A stretch of 64,000 bases of DNA from Promicromonospora sp. AC04 (GCF_003058225.1 NZ_QBUG01000007.1:163498-227497), one strand, 5' to 3'; positions 24,194-32,592 are shown, counted from the stretch's first letter. The notes: generated from the sequence alone by a model not told the origin. Made by a program: numbers and translations.

Positions 24194-26158
24194 TTACGGC
24201 TTGTTCCCCTCGGTACGGGGCAGCGCGTACAGGAAGGTCTCGTCGTCCTTCGACGCCACGACGAACGCGATGTCCTTGGTCAGCGCTGCGATCTGCGCGG
24301 TCTCGCCGGGGTTCTCGGTGACCTTGAGCTTGACGCCGTCGGGGCTCCACGTCGCGACGGCCGGCTTGCTCTTGCTGGTGCCGTAGACGGTGCGCCCGAC
24401 CACTGCTTCGGGGGCGATGTCCCCGAGGTCGGCGATCACAGGCTTGGGACCGACGTCCAGGAGTACCGGCCCGATCGTCCGGATGGAGCCGGCGCGGTCC
24501 CGGAGAGGTTCGGCGTCGGGCGGGACCGCCGACGACCGAATCAGGCTGGTCGCGCGGATGGCGTTGCGGTTCAGGCCGACCAGCGCGAGGACGTCCTCGG
24601 CCGAGTCCTCGGTACGCCAGACGACGGCCAGCTGGTTGCCGCCGACGGGGATCGCCGCCGTCGGGTCGCCGACGGCCTGCTTGGGCTTGGGCAGGCTCTG
24701 CCGGACAGGATCCGCATCAGCGGTGATGGTCCACCAGGCGTCAGGGCCGACCGCGACGACGTGCTGAGGGGTCGCAGCCACCGGGCTCGCACCCTCGGGT
24801 ACGTCGCGGCTGATCGGGGTCTCGCTCTTCCCGTCAAGAAGGCCCACGGTCTGGTCCGGGAGCACGATCAGCGGGGCGGTGCCGTCGTAGGTGACCTCGG
24901 CCTGATCGCTGCCGAGCTCGACAGTGGTGGGAGCCACGCCCGCCGGATCGGGGGTGTCCAGCGGCCACAGGTGCAGAGTGCCGGGGCTGTCGGCGACCAG
25001 CACGGGTTCCTCGCCGACCTGCGAGACGTGGAGGCCCTCGACAGGGTCGCGCCCTTCCCAGGTCACGACTCCCGTGGCCTGGTCGAGGACGGTGATCTTG
25101 TCGTCCTCCACGGGTGCGGCAAGGACTCCGCCGTCGGGGGTGAGCAGGATCTGCGGTTCGTCGCCGACCGGGACCGACCAGACAGCGGTCTGGCCATAGC
25201 CCGCGGGCGCCTGGACCAGGAGCTTCGCTCCCTTGCCAGGCGGGGCCGCCACGGAAGCGGTCGGTCCAGGTTCAGGAGGGTTGCCGGTCAGGGCGACCAC
25301 GGCGAACGTCCCAGCGGCGACCAGCACGACGGCCCCCGCGGCGACGACCGTGAGCCGGATGATGCGGCGTCGGCGCGGTACCGCTGGCTCGGCAGGGGCA
25401 GGCATGGTGTCGGCGACTTGGCCATGGGCCCGTGCGACCGTCTCCTCGTCGGGCAGCTCAAAGGGTGCGGCATCGACGACCTCGCCACGGGCCCGTGCGA
25501 CCGTCTCCTCGTCGGGCAGCTCAAAGGGTGCGGCGTCGACGACTTCACCACCGGCTCGTGCAACCGTCTCCTCGTCGGGCAGCTCAAAGGGCGCGGCATC
25601 GACGACTTCCCCACCGGCTCGTGCAACCGTCTCCTCGTCGGGCAGCTCGAGCGACGTCGGCTGGTCGAACGGAGTGGAATCGGTGATCTCCTGGGGCTCG
25701 GTCGAGATCGCTGTCGCCTGAGCCAAGCGAGCGGCACGCGCCCATGGGGCGCCGTCGGGCTTCTCGACGTCGGGCTTCTCGACGTCGGGCTCGGCTGCGC
25801 CGGTCACGGGCGGCTCGGGGGCTGCCGTCTCGCCCGTGTCTGCTGTCTTCGGTGCGAAGACCGATGGCGGCGGCGCGATGGGTGCAGGGCTCGCCGGACG
25901 GCTGTCGTCGGCCTGGACGCGGCCGTCGGGGTGCACGATCAGGGGCCACTCCCCGTCCGGCCCGCTGGCCAGCGCACGTACGGGGCGCCGGAGCTCGGCA
26001 GCGGTGTCGGCGATGCGCGTGAGGATCGTCAGACGCGCTTCCTCGACGGTGAGGGCCTGGATCGGGTGGCTGATGCCGTCGATCGTGAGCTCGCCAGTGC
26101 CGTCGAGCCGGGCTACGGCCTCGATGCGGGGCCACTCGGGGACTGAGTCGGAGGTCAT
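24194..26158 (-). CDS. Single-pass membrane protein with 21-residue repeats and a PQQ-like propeller
   Basis: A 654-residue protein. Residues 1-85 form a small cytoplasmic domain ending GEWPLIVHPDGRVQ; 90-170 are Pro/Ala rich; 171-250 hold four tandem copies of a 21-residue acidic unit starting ELPDEETVARA; 268-291 are the only membrane helix after RRRR; 300-654 look like an extracellular beta-propeller with repeated blades (ITVLDQATGVVTWEGRD). Similar architectures accompany actinobacterial secretion systems, but no partner is nearby. ATG at 26158 follows AGGAAGG. Function unknown. Confidence 0.7.
   Translation of the reverse strand: MTSDSVPEWPRIEAVARLDGTGELTIDGISHPIQALTVEEARLTILTRIADTAAELRRPVRALASGPDGEWPLIVHPDGRVQADDSRPASPAPIAPPPSVFAPKTADTGETAAPEPPVTGAAEPDVEKPDVEKPDGAPWARAARLAQATAISTEPQEITDSTPFDQPTSLELPDEETVARAGGEVVDAAPFELPDEETVARAGGEVVDAAPFELPDEETVARARGEVVDAAPFELPDEETVARAHGQVADTMPAPAEPAVPRRRRIIRLTVVAAGAVVLVAAGTFAVVALTGNPPEPGPTASVAAPPGKGAKLLVQAPAGYGQTAVWSVPVGDEPQILLTPDGGVLAAPVEDDKITVLDQATGVVTWEGRDPVEGLHVSQVGEEPVLVADSPGTLHLWPLDTPDPAGVAPTTVELGSDQAEVTYDGTAPLIVLPDQTVGLLDGKSETPISRDVPEGASPVAATPQHVVAVGPDAWWTITADADPVRQSLPKPKQAVGDPTAAIPVGGNQLAVVWRTEDSAEDVLALVGLNRNAIRATSLIRSSAVPPDAEPLRDRAGSIRTIGPVLLDVGPKPVIADLGDIAPEAVVGRTVYGTSKSKPAVATWSPDGVKLKVTENPGETAQIAALTKDIAFVVASKDDETFLYALPRTEGNKP
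25409..25648 (-). repeat. Four tandem 63-bp repeats inside the propeller-protein gene
   Basis: Unit length 63 bp; marker sequence starts at 25431, 25494, 25557 and 25620. The units differ by a few bases and the last-encoded copy is diverged. It keeps frame, adding or removing 21 residues per unit. Confidence 0.9.
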
Positions 26159-26257
26159 GGTGGTGCCTTCCTGGGCTGCTGGCCGAGGGTGCGGCCGACC
26201 GTCGCCGGGCACGGGTGGGGAACGAGCTCGGTCACGGCCACACGGTAGCGCCGCAGG

Positions 26258-27238
26258 TCAGGGTGCGGCGTGCAGGTCCCCGGTACGGGCGATCGCCAAC
26301 AGGTGCTCCCGCGCTCGACGAACCACCGGGTTGGTCGCCCGGCGGGCGGCGAGGTCCACCAGGGCGACCAGGTCGGCGGCCCGGGCGAGGTCGGTTGCCC
26401 GACGGCGGCCGGGCTCGCCCTGGGCGGCACCCTCACCCTGGGCTACGCCCGCGGTCGCAGCGAGGTAGCCGTCCAGGACACCCTCGACGTAGGCCGGTTC
26501 GCGGTCGAAGCGCAGGAGGTTGCCCAGGTCGGTGGCGGGGTGGCCTGCGTGCGCGAACTCCCAGTCGAGCACAGCCGTCACCTCGAGCGTCACGGGGTCG
26601 ACCAGCACGTTCTTCGGGTTCAGGTCGCTGTGCACGAGGCGGGCCGGGGCGCCGTCGAGCTCGCGGGCGGCACGCTCGGCGACGGCCCGGAGCGCGCCGA
26701 TATCGCTGCCGGCCCAGCCGGTCCCCTCTAGCCGCGGGGCGTGGGTGTCGACCCAGTCCGGAAGCCAGAGGTGGAACGGCTCGATCCTGAGCGCGGCGTC
26801 CGCGAACATCCCGGTCCCCGGCATCGGGACGGCGGCGAGCACCCCGGCGATCCGGCCGAGCGCGCGGCCCATCGTCCACAGGGCGTCCGCCGGCCGCCTG
26901 GATTCCGGTCCGCCTGCCGTCAGCCGTGCGAGGACCAGGTCGCCTCGATCCCCCGCCACCAGCTCCGTGATCAGCAGCCCCGGCAGGATGGCGTCGCCTT
27001 CGTGCACCTCGTGGACCGCCGGGACGGGGAGGACGTCGCGGACCCGGGCGAGCAGCGCCGCCTGGATCCCGGCGGCACCTGCCGCGTGCCGCGCATCGGC
27101 GAAGTACCTGACCACCAGCCGTTCCCCTGCGCCAGGGCTTCCGTCGGGGACCGCGAGGAACGTCTCCCCCGACCACCCGCCAGCCAGGGGTTCCAGGGTG
27201 TAGCCGGCGAGGCGCGGGTCTACGAGCTGGCGTTGCAT
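26258..27238 (-). CDS. Phosphotransferase of the APH/choline-kinase family
   Basis: A 326-residue kinase-fold protein: LAGGWSGETFLA nucleotide loop, LVVRYFA (lysine replaced by Arg in the usual VLK strand), the catalytic LVHSDLNPKNVLVD (HxDxxxxN, about 204-217) and the metal-binding VTAVLDWEFAHAGHPATDLG. Family members phosphorylate small alcohols, aminoglycosides or amino sugars with ATP. Its ATG shares one base with the stop of the radical SAM gene, so the two are co-transcribed. The substrate is unknown; no sign of an acquired resistance cassette. Confidence 0.85.
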   Translation of the reverse strand: MQRQLVDPRLAGYTLEPLAGGWSGETFLAVPDGSPGAGERLVVRYFADARHAAGAAGIQAALLARVRDVLPVPAVHEVHEGDAILPGLLITELVAGDRGDLVLARLTAGGPESRRPADALWTMGRALGRIAGVLAAVPMPGTGMFADAALRIEPFHLWLPDWVDTHAPRLEGTGWAGSDIGALRAVAERAARELDGAPARLVHSDLNPKNVLVDPVTLEVTAVLDWEFAHAGHPATDLGNLLRFDREPAYVEGVLDGYLAATAGVAQGEGAAQGEPGRRRATDLARAADLVALVDLAARRATNPVVRRAREHLLAIARTGDLHAAP

Positions 27239-28851
27239 CAGAACAGGGTCTCGCTTCCCACGTCCCCGGCCAAGGACGCCGCACCGGTGCCGTCGGCGCG
27301 CACTCCGCCGAAGGCGCCACGCGGGTAGTCGCCCTCGGCGTGCTGATCACCCTGGTCCGCCCCGGCGCGATGCATGGCCGCGCCGCCCAGCCCGCGCTCG
27401 TCGAGCAGCGGGCGCACCCGCTCCCAGAGCCAGTCCCGGTAGCCCTTGTGCGCGTAGGCGCCGCGCGCGTAGACCCGGCCGTAGCCCTCGACCAGGTGCG
27501 GGTGGTCCCGTTCGAGCCAGCCCAGGTACCACTCGCGGGCACCGGGCCGCAGGTGCAGGGGCAGGACGGTGACGCCGGTCGCGCCGGCGTCCACAAGGGC
27601 GTCGAGGAGCCGTTCGAGGTGGGCGAGGTAGTCCGTGAGCCACGGCAGGACCGGTGCGACCATGACGCCGCACGGCAGGCCGGCGGCCCGGATCGCGCGG
27701 ATCAGATCGAGGCGGGCGCGTGGCGACGGGGTGCCGGGCTCGACGGCGTGCTGCAGCTCCTTGCCGGCTGGTGAGTCGGCGAACGCGAGCGACACCCCGA
27801 GACCGACGTCGACCTTCTCGGCGGCCCGCGTCAGCAGCGGCAGGTCGCGCCGCAGGAGCGTGCCCTTGGTCAGGATCGAGAACGGCGTGCCCGAGTCCGC
27901 GAGGGCCGAGATGATGCCGGGCATGAGCTTGTAACGGCCCTCGGCCCGCTGGTACGGGTCGGTGTTGGTGCCGAGCGCGACGGGCTCGTGGGTCCAGGAG
28001 GGCTTGGCCAACTCGGCGCGCAGCACCTGGTCAGCGTTGACCTTGACGACCACCTGCGAGTCGAAGTCGTGCCCGGCGTCCAGGTCAAGATATTCGTGGG
28101 TCGGACGCGCGAAGCAGTTGTGGCTGATCACGCCGTTGGCGATGAAGTCGCCGGTTCCGGTCGTGATGTCGACCATCTCCGAGTCCGTCCCGAGGTTCTC
28201 GACGGAGACGATCCGCAGCGACAGGGAGGTCTTGACGGCGGCGCCGATGATCTTGAGCCGGGACTCCGGTGGGGAGGTGTAAGCCTCGGCAACCATCCCC
28301 TGGCCGAAACCCTGGAGCTGGTTGTTGGTCGTCAGGTAGGAGCGTTGCCTCTCACCACTGGGGAGCGGGGCGACGTACTTCCAGCCGCGCTCGGTCAGGA
28401 ACCGGTGGTCGCCACTGGCCACGATCTCGGTGCCGTCCTCGAGCGTCACCCGGTAAGCGTGCTTGGTGGTGCCCCAATGCGCCTGAACCTCGGTCTCCAC
28501 GTAGCGCCGGTAGGCGCCGTCACGCTTCGTCCCGACGATCCGGTCACCCACGACGATGTCGCGGATCGCCTTCTGGCCGCCGTCCGCCATCAGCACGAGC
28601 GTCGACGGGTCCACGCAGTATGTGCACGCATGCGAGCAGCCACGGTAAGGGTTCACCGTCCACCGGAACGGCATCTGCGACGCCGCCGGCACCTTGGAGA
28701 GCGCACTCTTGGCGAGCACCTCGTGGAACGTCACGCCCGCGAAATCCGGCGACCGGACGGTCCGCAGCAGCCCTGCGGTGCGCAGCCCGGGCAGTTCGAG
28801 CCCGGGCAGCGCACCGTCGTCGTGAGTGATTGCCTGACCGTTCCAACGCAT
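27238..28851 (-). CDS. Rv2578c-family radical SAM protein interrupted by an intein
   Basis: A 537-residue precursor. Removing residues 79-245 (intein) restores MRWNGQ...GCSHACTYCFARPTHEY, the full CxxxCxxC cluster motif of the Rv2578c radical SAM family, then TNTDPYQRAEGRYKLMPGII and the rest of the barrel. It binds a 4Fe-4S cluster and SAM; the reaction of this family is unknown. The intein sits directly before the third cluster cysteine, so the enzyme cannot work until spliced. ATG at 28851 chosen over a GTG 15 bases upstream by similarity to the mycobacterial start. A LexA-type box lies 8 bases upstream. Confidence 0.9.
   Translation of the reverse strand: MRWNGQAITHDDGALPGLELPGLRTAGLLRTVRSPDFAGVTFHEVLAKSALSKVPAASQMPFRWTVNPYRGCSHACTYCVDPSTLVLMADGGQKAIRDIVVGDRIVGTKRDGAYRRYVETEVQAHWGTTKHAYRVTLEDGTEIVASGDHRFLTERGWKYVAPLPSGERQRSYLTTNNQLQGFGQGMVAEAYTSPPESRLKIIGAAVKTSLSLRIVSVENLGTDSEMVDITTGTGDFIANGVISHNCFARPTHEYLDLDAGHDFDSQVVVKVNADQVLRAELAKPSWTHEPVALGTNTDPYQRAEGRYKLMPGIISALADSGTPFSILTKGTLLRRDLPLLTRAAEKVDVGLGVSLAFADSPAGKELQHAVEPGTPSPRARLDLIRAIRAAGLPCGVMVAPVLPWLTDYLAHLERLLDALVDAGATGVTVLPLHLRPGAREWYLGWLERDHPHLVEGYGRVYARGAYAHKGYRDWLWERVRPLLDERGLGGAAMHRAGADQGDQHAEGDYPRGAFGGVRADGTGAASLAGDVGSETLF
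28117..28617 (-). other. Mini-intein (167 residues) within the radical SAM gene
   Basis: Starts with Cys1 in CVDPSTLVLMADGG (block A), has ASGDHRFLT (block B, His for N-S shift), VSVENLGTDSEMVDITT (block F) and ends FIANGVISHN with the terminal Asn; the next residue is Cys+1. No LAGLIDADG or HNH homing-endonuclease domain fits in the roughly 45-residue middle, so it is a mini-intein and probably fixed. All splicing residues are intact, so self-splicing is expected. Confidence 0.9.
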
Positions 28852-28858
28852 GCTTGAT

Positions 28859-28874
28859 TCGAACACGTGTTCTA
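28859..28874. promoter_or_regulatory. LexA (SOS) box
   Basis: TCGAAC-ACGT-GTTCTA, one base off the actinobacterial consensus TCGAAC-N4-GTTCGA. It ends 8 bases from the radical SAM start codon. The mycobacterial homologue is, as I recall, also in the LexA regulon. Confidence 0.6.
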
Positions 28875-28937
28875 GCGCGGGTCAAGTTGTCGGGCCAAGG
28901 GGTAGCCAGGTCGACAATGCTGAGGCTATGGTTGCGC

Positions 28938-28980
28938 GTATCGCTGTGATACCCGTTGCTGAGTACGGGTATCGCTGTGA
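28938..28980. promoter_or_regulatory. Operator candidate of the decayed toxin/antitoxin locus
   Basis: GTATCGCTGTGA occurs at 28938 and 28969 (31 bp apart); between and overlapping them is the perfect inverted repeat ATACCCGT (28949-28956) / ACGGGTAT (28965-28972). RHH antitoxins typically autoregulate through such repeats. Confidence 0.4.
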
Positions 28981-28990
28981 CACTGGTCGG

Positions 28991-29095
28991 GTGAGATTCC
29001 AAGTAGCGCGCTCGGCCCGTCGCCACAAGATCGGCAGAGGTCACCTTCAGGCAGCCCTGGCGGACGCTGGCGAGCCGACCGCACTGAGGAAGTGA
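28991..29095 (+). pseudogene. Truncated small toxin-like gene upstream of the RHH antitoxin
   Basis: A 34-codon frame, RFQVARSARRHKIGRGHLQA followed by ALADAGEPTALRK and a stop. The opening resembles the N-terminal third of small actinobacterial proteins paired with RHH antitoxins (pattern SARRHxIGRxH), which as I recall run to about 80-90 residues and end with a hydrophobic strand. Here that central part is missing, consistent with an internal deletion. It stops 5 bases before the antitoxin ATG. It may instead be noncoding. Confidence 0.4.
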
Positions 29096-29100
29096 GAACC

Positions 29101-29424
29101 ATGAGCAAGATCGACACCAGCCGCTACCGGTTCACACCCGACAAGGACACCCTGGAAGATGTCGACCTCGACAAGGTCGATGTTCGGATTGACGGGAAGC
29201 GATACACCGAAGCCGACGCCGAGCGGGACGCCGAGGCCACTCGCACACGCGGCCTGTCCCGAGGTGGAGTCTCCTTGTCCAAGGACGGATCACACTCCCC
29301 AACGGTCACGGTGACGTTGCCGCGCGAAATTAGGGACCTGGTCAAGGAACGCGCCAAGGCAGAAGGTGTCAGCGTGTCCAAGTGGCTGCGCCAGCTCATC
29401 GAGGAGCAAGTTCACGCGGCGTAG
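29101..29424 (+). CDS. Ribbon-helix-helix antitoxin-like protein
   Basis: A 107-residue acidic protein whose last 45 residues (PTVTVTLPREIRDLVKERAK then EGVSVSKWLRQLIEEQV) are an RHH/CopG DNA-binding domain. The N-terminal 60 residues are charged and probably disordered, the toxin-binding part in such antitoxins. GAAGTGAG precedes the ATG at 29101. The gene is intact while its likely toxin partner is truncated, so it may be an orphan antitoxin. Composition is less GC-rich than its neighbours. Confidence 0.65.
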   Translation: MSKIDTSRYRFTPDKDTLEDVDLDKVDVRIDGKRYTEADAERDAEATRTRGLSRGGVSLSKDGSHSPTVTVTLPREIRDLVKERAKAEGVSVSKWLRQLIEEQVHAA

Positions 29425-29518
29425 TCCGTGGGGAGGTACAACGGGAGAGCCCTGGGCGCACGATCGTGACGCAGGTCATGCGTCCGGGGCGTAACTCTGA
29501 CGAGGCGAACGACAGGCG

Positions 29519-30898
29519 TCAAGCCTTCGGGACCACCCGCGGCCAGCGGTCCTCCGCCGGCGGCTCCCACGTCGCGGCGTCGGCGTCGACCTGGTCGCCC
29601 GAGCGGATGTCCTTGACCTGGTCGGCACCGACCGCGCCGTCCTCACCCGCGGATCCCGGGAACCACACGAACGGGATACCGCGCCGGTCGGCGTACTTGA
29701 TCTGCTTGCCGAACCGCGCGGCACTCGGCGCCACCTCGACCGGGATGTCGCGGGCCCGCAGGGCCGTGGCCACCGCGTCGGACGCCGCACGCTCCTCCTC
29801 GGACGACACCGCCACCAGCACGGCGGACGGCACCGGCCGGGTCGCCTGCACCAGCTCCGCGGACAGCAGCCGCGAGACCAGGCGGGACACGCCGATCGAC
29901 AGCCCGACACCCGGGTAGGTGTTCTTGCCGTCGGAGGCGAGCGTGTCGTACCGGCCTCCCGAGCAGACCGAGCCGAGCTGCTCGTGCCCCACCAGCACCG
30001 TCTCGTAGACCGAGCCCGTGTAGTAGTCGAGGCCGCGCGCGATCTTCAGGTCCGCCACCACCACACCCGGAGCGCGCTCGGAAGCGGCAGCGATCAGCGC
30101 CTCCAGCTCGGCCAGACCAGTCTCCAGCAGCTCCGTCACCGCGCCGTGGGACTCGGCCAGCGCCCGCACCTCGGCGATCACGCCGACGTCGGACCCCGAG
30201 ATGGACGCGAGCGCCAGGCACGCCTTGGCCTGGTCGTCGGTGGCGCCGCACTCGGTGACGAGCAGCTCGGACACCTTGTCCGGGCCGATCTTGTCGAGCT
30301 TGTCGATCTGGCGCAGCACGCCCTCGACGTCGTCCAGGCCGATACCGCGGTAGAAGCCCTCGGCGACCCTGCGGTTGTTCACCAGGATCCGGACCGGCGG
30401 GAGGCCGATCTTGCTCAGCGCGCCGAGCGCCTCGGCCATGACCAGCGGGGCCTCGACCTCGAAGTGGTACGGCAGCTCGCCCGCGCCGACGACGTCGATG
30501 TCGGCCTGGATGAACTCGCGGAAGCGGCCCTCCTGCGGGCGCTCGCCGCGCCAGACCTTCTGGATCTGGTAGCGCTTCAGGGGGAACGCAAGCTTGCCGG
30601 CGTTCTCCAGCACATAGCGCGCGAACGGCACGGTCAGGTCGAAGTGCAGGCCCAGCTGCTTCTCGGAGCTCGCGCGGGCCGTGCCGCCCTCCTCCTGGAG
30701 GCGCGACAGCACGTAGACCTCCTTGGAGGTCTCCCCCTTGCGGAGCAGCTGGTCCAGCGGCTCCACGGCCCGCGTCTCGATCCCGGCGAACCCGTGCAGC
30801 TCGAAGGTGTGGCGCAGGGTGTCGAGCACGTGCTGCTCGACGATGCGACCGTCAGGGAGCCATTCGGGGAAACCGGAGAGAGGAGTGGGCTTTGCCAT
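29519..30898 (-). CDS. hisS: Histidyl-tRNA synthetase
   Basis: A 459-residue class II synthetase: motif 1 region (LSGFPEWLPDGRIVEQHVLD), motif 2 (YQIQKVWRGERPQEGRFREF), the histidine-binding ARGLDYYTGSVYET loop, motif 3 (GVGLSIGVSRLVSRL) and the C-terminal anticodon domain. Motif 1 and the start MAKPTPLSGF are the actinobacterial form. It charges tRNA-His. A GGGAAG stretch precedes the ATG at 30898. Standard length. Confidence 0.93.
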   Translation of the reverse strand: MAKPTPLSGFPEWLPDGRIVEQHVLDTLRHTFELHGFAGIETRAVEPLDQLLRKGETSKEVYVLSRLQEEGGTARASSEKQLGLHFDLTVPFARYVLENAGKLAFPLKRYQIQKVWRGERPQEGRFREFIQADIDVVGAGELPYHFEVEAPLVMAEALGALSKIGLPPVRILVNNRRVAEGFYRGIGLDDVEGVLRQIDKLDKIGPDKVSELLVTECGATDDQAKACLALASISGSDVGVIAEVRALAESHGAVTELLETGLAELEALIAAASERAPGVVVADLKIARGLDYYTGSVYETVLVGHEQLGSVCSGGRYDTLASDGKNTYPGVGLSIGVSRLVSRLLSAELVQATRPVPSAVLVAVSSEEERAASDAVATALRARDIPVEVAPSAARFGKQIKYADRRGIPFVWFPGSAGEDGAVGADQVKDIRSGDQVDADAATWEPPAEDRWPRVVPKA

Positions 30899-30928
30899 GC
30901 CACAGATCTTCCCATGAGCACGGACCGG

Positions 30929-31612
30929 TCAGCCCAGCTTTTCCACAGCCGCCTGCTCGACCAGCCGGGCGAGCACGTCCAGCTCCCCGCGCTCGTGCCA
31001 CGCCAGGCGCCGCAGCACCTTCACGGTGGTCCAGCTCCCGTGCCGGTCCGACGACGCGGCCAGGTCCGGCGCCATCCGGGCCACGACGCGGCGCACGTGC
31101 GCGCCGGACTCCTCGAGCTCGGTCACCAGGTCGCTCGCCCGCTCGCGCGCGGGCAGCCCGAGCAGCGGCAGGTAGTAGCGCGACTCGGTGTCGGCGATGT
31201 GCAACGCGAGCTGCCCCACCGTGTGCCACCAGGCGTAGGACGGGAGCACCCGTTCTGTGTCGCGGTACGCCAGCACGCTGGGCGGCGCGTCACGCACCAG
31301 CGCGAGAGTCCTGGCCCGCATGCGTTCCAGGATCGCGAGCGTCGCCTCCCGCTCCGCCTCCGACGCCGGAACGCGGTCCCGGTCGAACACCGTCTCGTCC
31401 CCGGTGCGCGCCCGGTCCACACGCTCCACGACCTCGAGTGCGGCAGTATCGGAACCGCCGGCGTCGAGCTCGCACCGCGCGGCGAGATCGGCCAGCGCCG
31501 CGTCGTCGTCCGGCCCCTGCCCGCACGTTCCCCAGTGCTCGACGTCGAACGTCCAAGCGGCCGACCAGCCGTCGTCGGCCATGCCGGCACGCTGGTCGAG
31601 GTACGCCCTCAT
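30929..31612 (-). CDS. DinB-like four-helix-bundle protein
   Basis: A 227-residue protein. From about residue 95 it follows the DinB/YfiT pattern: WWHTVGQLALHIADTESRYY (helix with the metal His), ELEESGAHVRRVVARM, and VKVLRRLAWHERGELDVLAR ending the bundle with the second His. The first 90 residues resemble a small beta-rich domain (WSAAWTFDVEHWGTCGQGP). Such proteins bind a metal and thiols such as mycothiol; the reaction is unknown. ATG at 31612 follows CGGGAGGCGCCT; a longer frame upstream lacks a site. It lies just upstream of hisS. Confidence 0.65.
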   Translation of the reverse strand: MRAYLDQRAGMADDGWSAAWTFDVEHWGTCGQGPDDDAALADLAARCELDAGGSDTAALEVVERVDRARTGDETVFDRDRVPASEAEREATLAILERMRARTLALVRDAPPSVLAYRDTERVLPSYAWWHTVGQLALHIADTESRYYLPLLGLPARERASDLVTELEESGAHVRRVVARMAPDLAASSDRHGSWTTVKVLRRLAWHERGELDVLARLVEQAAVEKLG

Positions 31613-31733
31613 AGGCGCCTCCCGTGAGAAGGGATCGGTCTCCAACTCGTGCGCCACGGCAGTGGGACGGACCGTGCCCGCGTACGACGGCGGTAGAGCC
31701 ACGCACTAGCGGCTCGCCGCAGTGCGCCACATC

Positions 31734-31913
31734 CTACGGCTGAGTGATGGTGACGAAGCCGTTGTACACCGTGCAGGCGGAGGTGAATCGTGTCCGGCAG
31801 ACGTAGTCGCCGGCCTGGTTCATGGCGATTCCCCGCGTGCCCAACCTCCGGCCGTCGCTGTTGGCCCAGGAGAGCGCGAACAGTCGTCCGGGCCATCCCG
31901 CCGCGCCGGTCGG
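31734..31913 (-). pseudogene. C-terminal remnant of an unrecognised secreted-type protein
   Basis: A frame without a good start encodes LFALSWANSDGRRLG, then MNQAGDYVCRTRF and TSACTVYNGFVTITQP before TAG at 31734. The Cys spacing and Thr/Val strands look like the end of an extracellular beta-sandwich protein. There is no signal peptide and an in-frame stop lies just upstream. The remaining 31613-31922 interval shows nothing else. Confidence 0.35.
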
Positions 31914-31922
31914 CCTACGCCC

Positions 31923-32585
31923 TCACGCGCGGCCCGCGGCGAGGAAGGGGTTCGTCGCCAGCTCGTGCCCCATGGTGCTGGTGGGGCCGTGCCCGGGAAC
32001 GACGGCGAGCGCCGGGTCCAGGCCGCTCACCACGTCGCGCAGCGTCTCGGCCATCACCTGGCCCGAGCCGCCGTGCAGGTCGGTCCGGCCCACGGAGCCG
32101 GCGAACAGGACGTCGCCGGTGAGGACCACGTCGTCGTCGAGCCGGTAGAGGGTGGAGCCCTCGGTGTGGCCGGGCGCGTGCAGGGCGCGCAGCGTGACCT
32201 CGCCGAACGTCAGCACGGCGGACCCGCCGGGCGTCGCGAACGGCTCGACGACGGCGGGTGCCCGGTAGTCCTCGCGGTGCAGCCCGAGCGCGGTCTCCAG
32301 GGCGGGGCTGAGGATGCCGAACGGGTCGGCCAGGCGGTAGGCGTCGGCCTCGTGCAGCCGCATCGGGATCCCGTACCGCGCGCACAGGGCTCCCGCGTCC
32401 CACGTGTGGTCGGCATGGCCGTGCGTGGCGAGGACGGCGCGCGGGGTGAGGCCCGCGTCGTCGATCAGCTGCCCGACGGCGTCGGCCACTCCCGCGCCCG
32501 CGTCCACGACGACGCAGTCGGTACCGGAGGACACGACGCAGCAGTTGGTACCGAACACTGGTGCGACCACTACACGGAGCTCCAC
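31923..32585 (-). CDS. MBL-fold hydrolase (glyoxalase II-like)
   Basis: A 220-residue metallo-beta-lactamase-fold protein: FGTNCCVVSSGTDCVVVDAG, the zinc motif THGHADHTWD (HxHxDH, about 55-64), HAPGHTEGSTLY, LTGDVLFAGSVGRTDLHGG (bridging Asp) and VPGHGPTSTMGHE (last His). This matches actinobacterial glyoxalase II/YcbL-like proteins that hydrolyse thioesters; substrate unproven. GTG at 32585 is placed by the TAACGT box 7 bases upstream; GTG at 32594 is an alternative. Confidence 0.87.
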   Translation of the reverse strand: MELRVVVAPVFGTNCCVVSSGTDCVVVDAGAGVADAVGQLIDDAGLTPRAVLATHGHADHTWDAGALCARYGIPMRLHEADAYRLADPFGILSPALETALGLHREDYRAPAVVEPFATPGGSAVLTFGEVTLRALHAPGHTEGSTLYRLDDDVVLTGDVLFAGSVGRTDLHGGSGQVMAETLRDVVSGLDPALAVVPGHGPTSTMGHELATNPFLAAGRA

Positions 32586-32592
32586 GCGGCCC

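Noticed and set aside
25409-25648. Regular 63-bp repeats taken for a CRISPR array
   Set aside because: Units are contiguous, without spacers, keep reading frame and encode a 21-residue unit; no cas genes.
28863-28870. Palindrome AACACGTGTT read as an E-box-like or restriction-rich accident
   Set aside because: Flanks extend it to TCGAAC-N4-GTTCTA, so it is better read as a LexA box.
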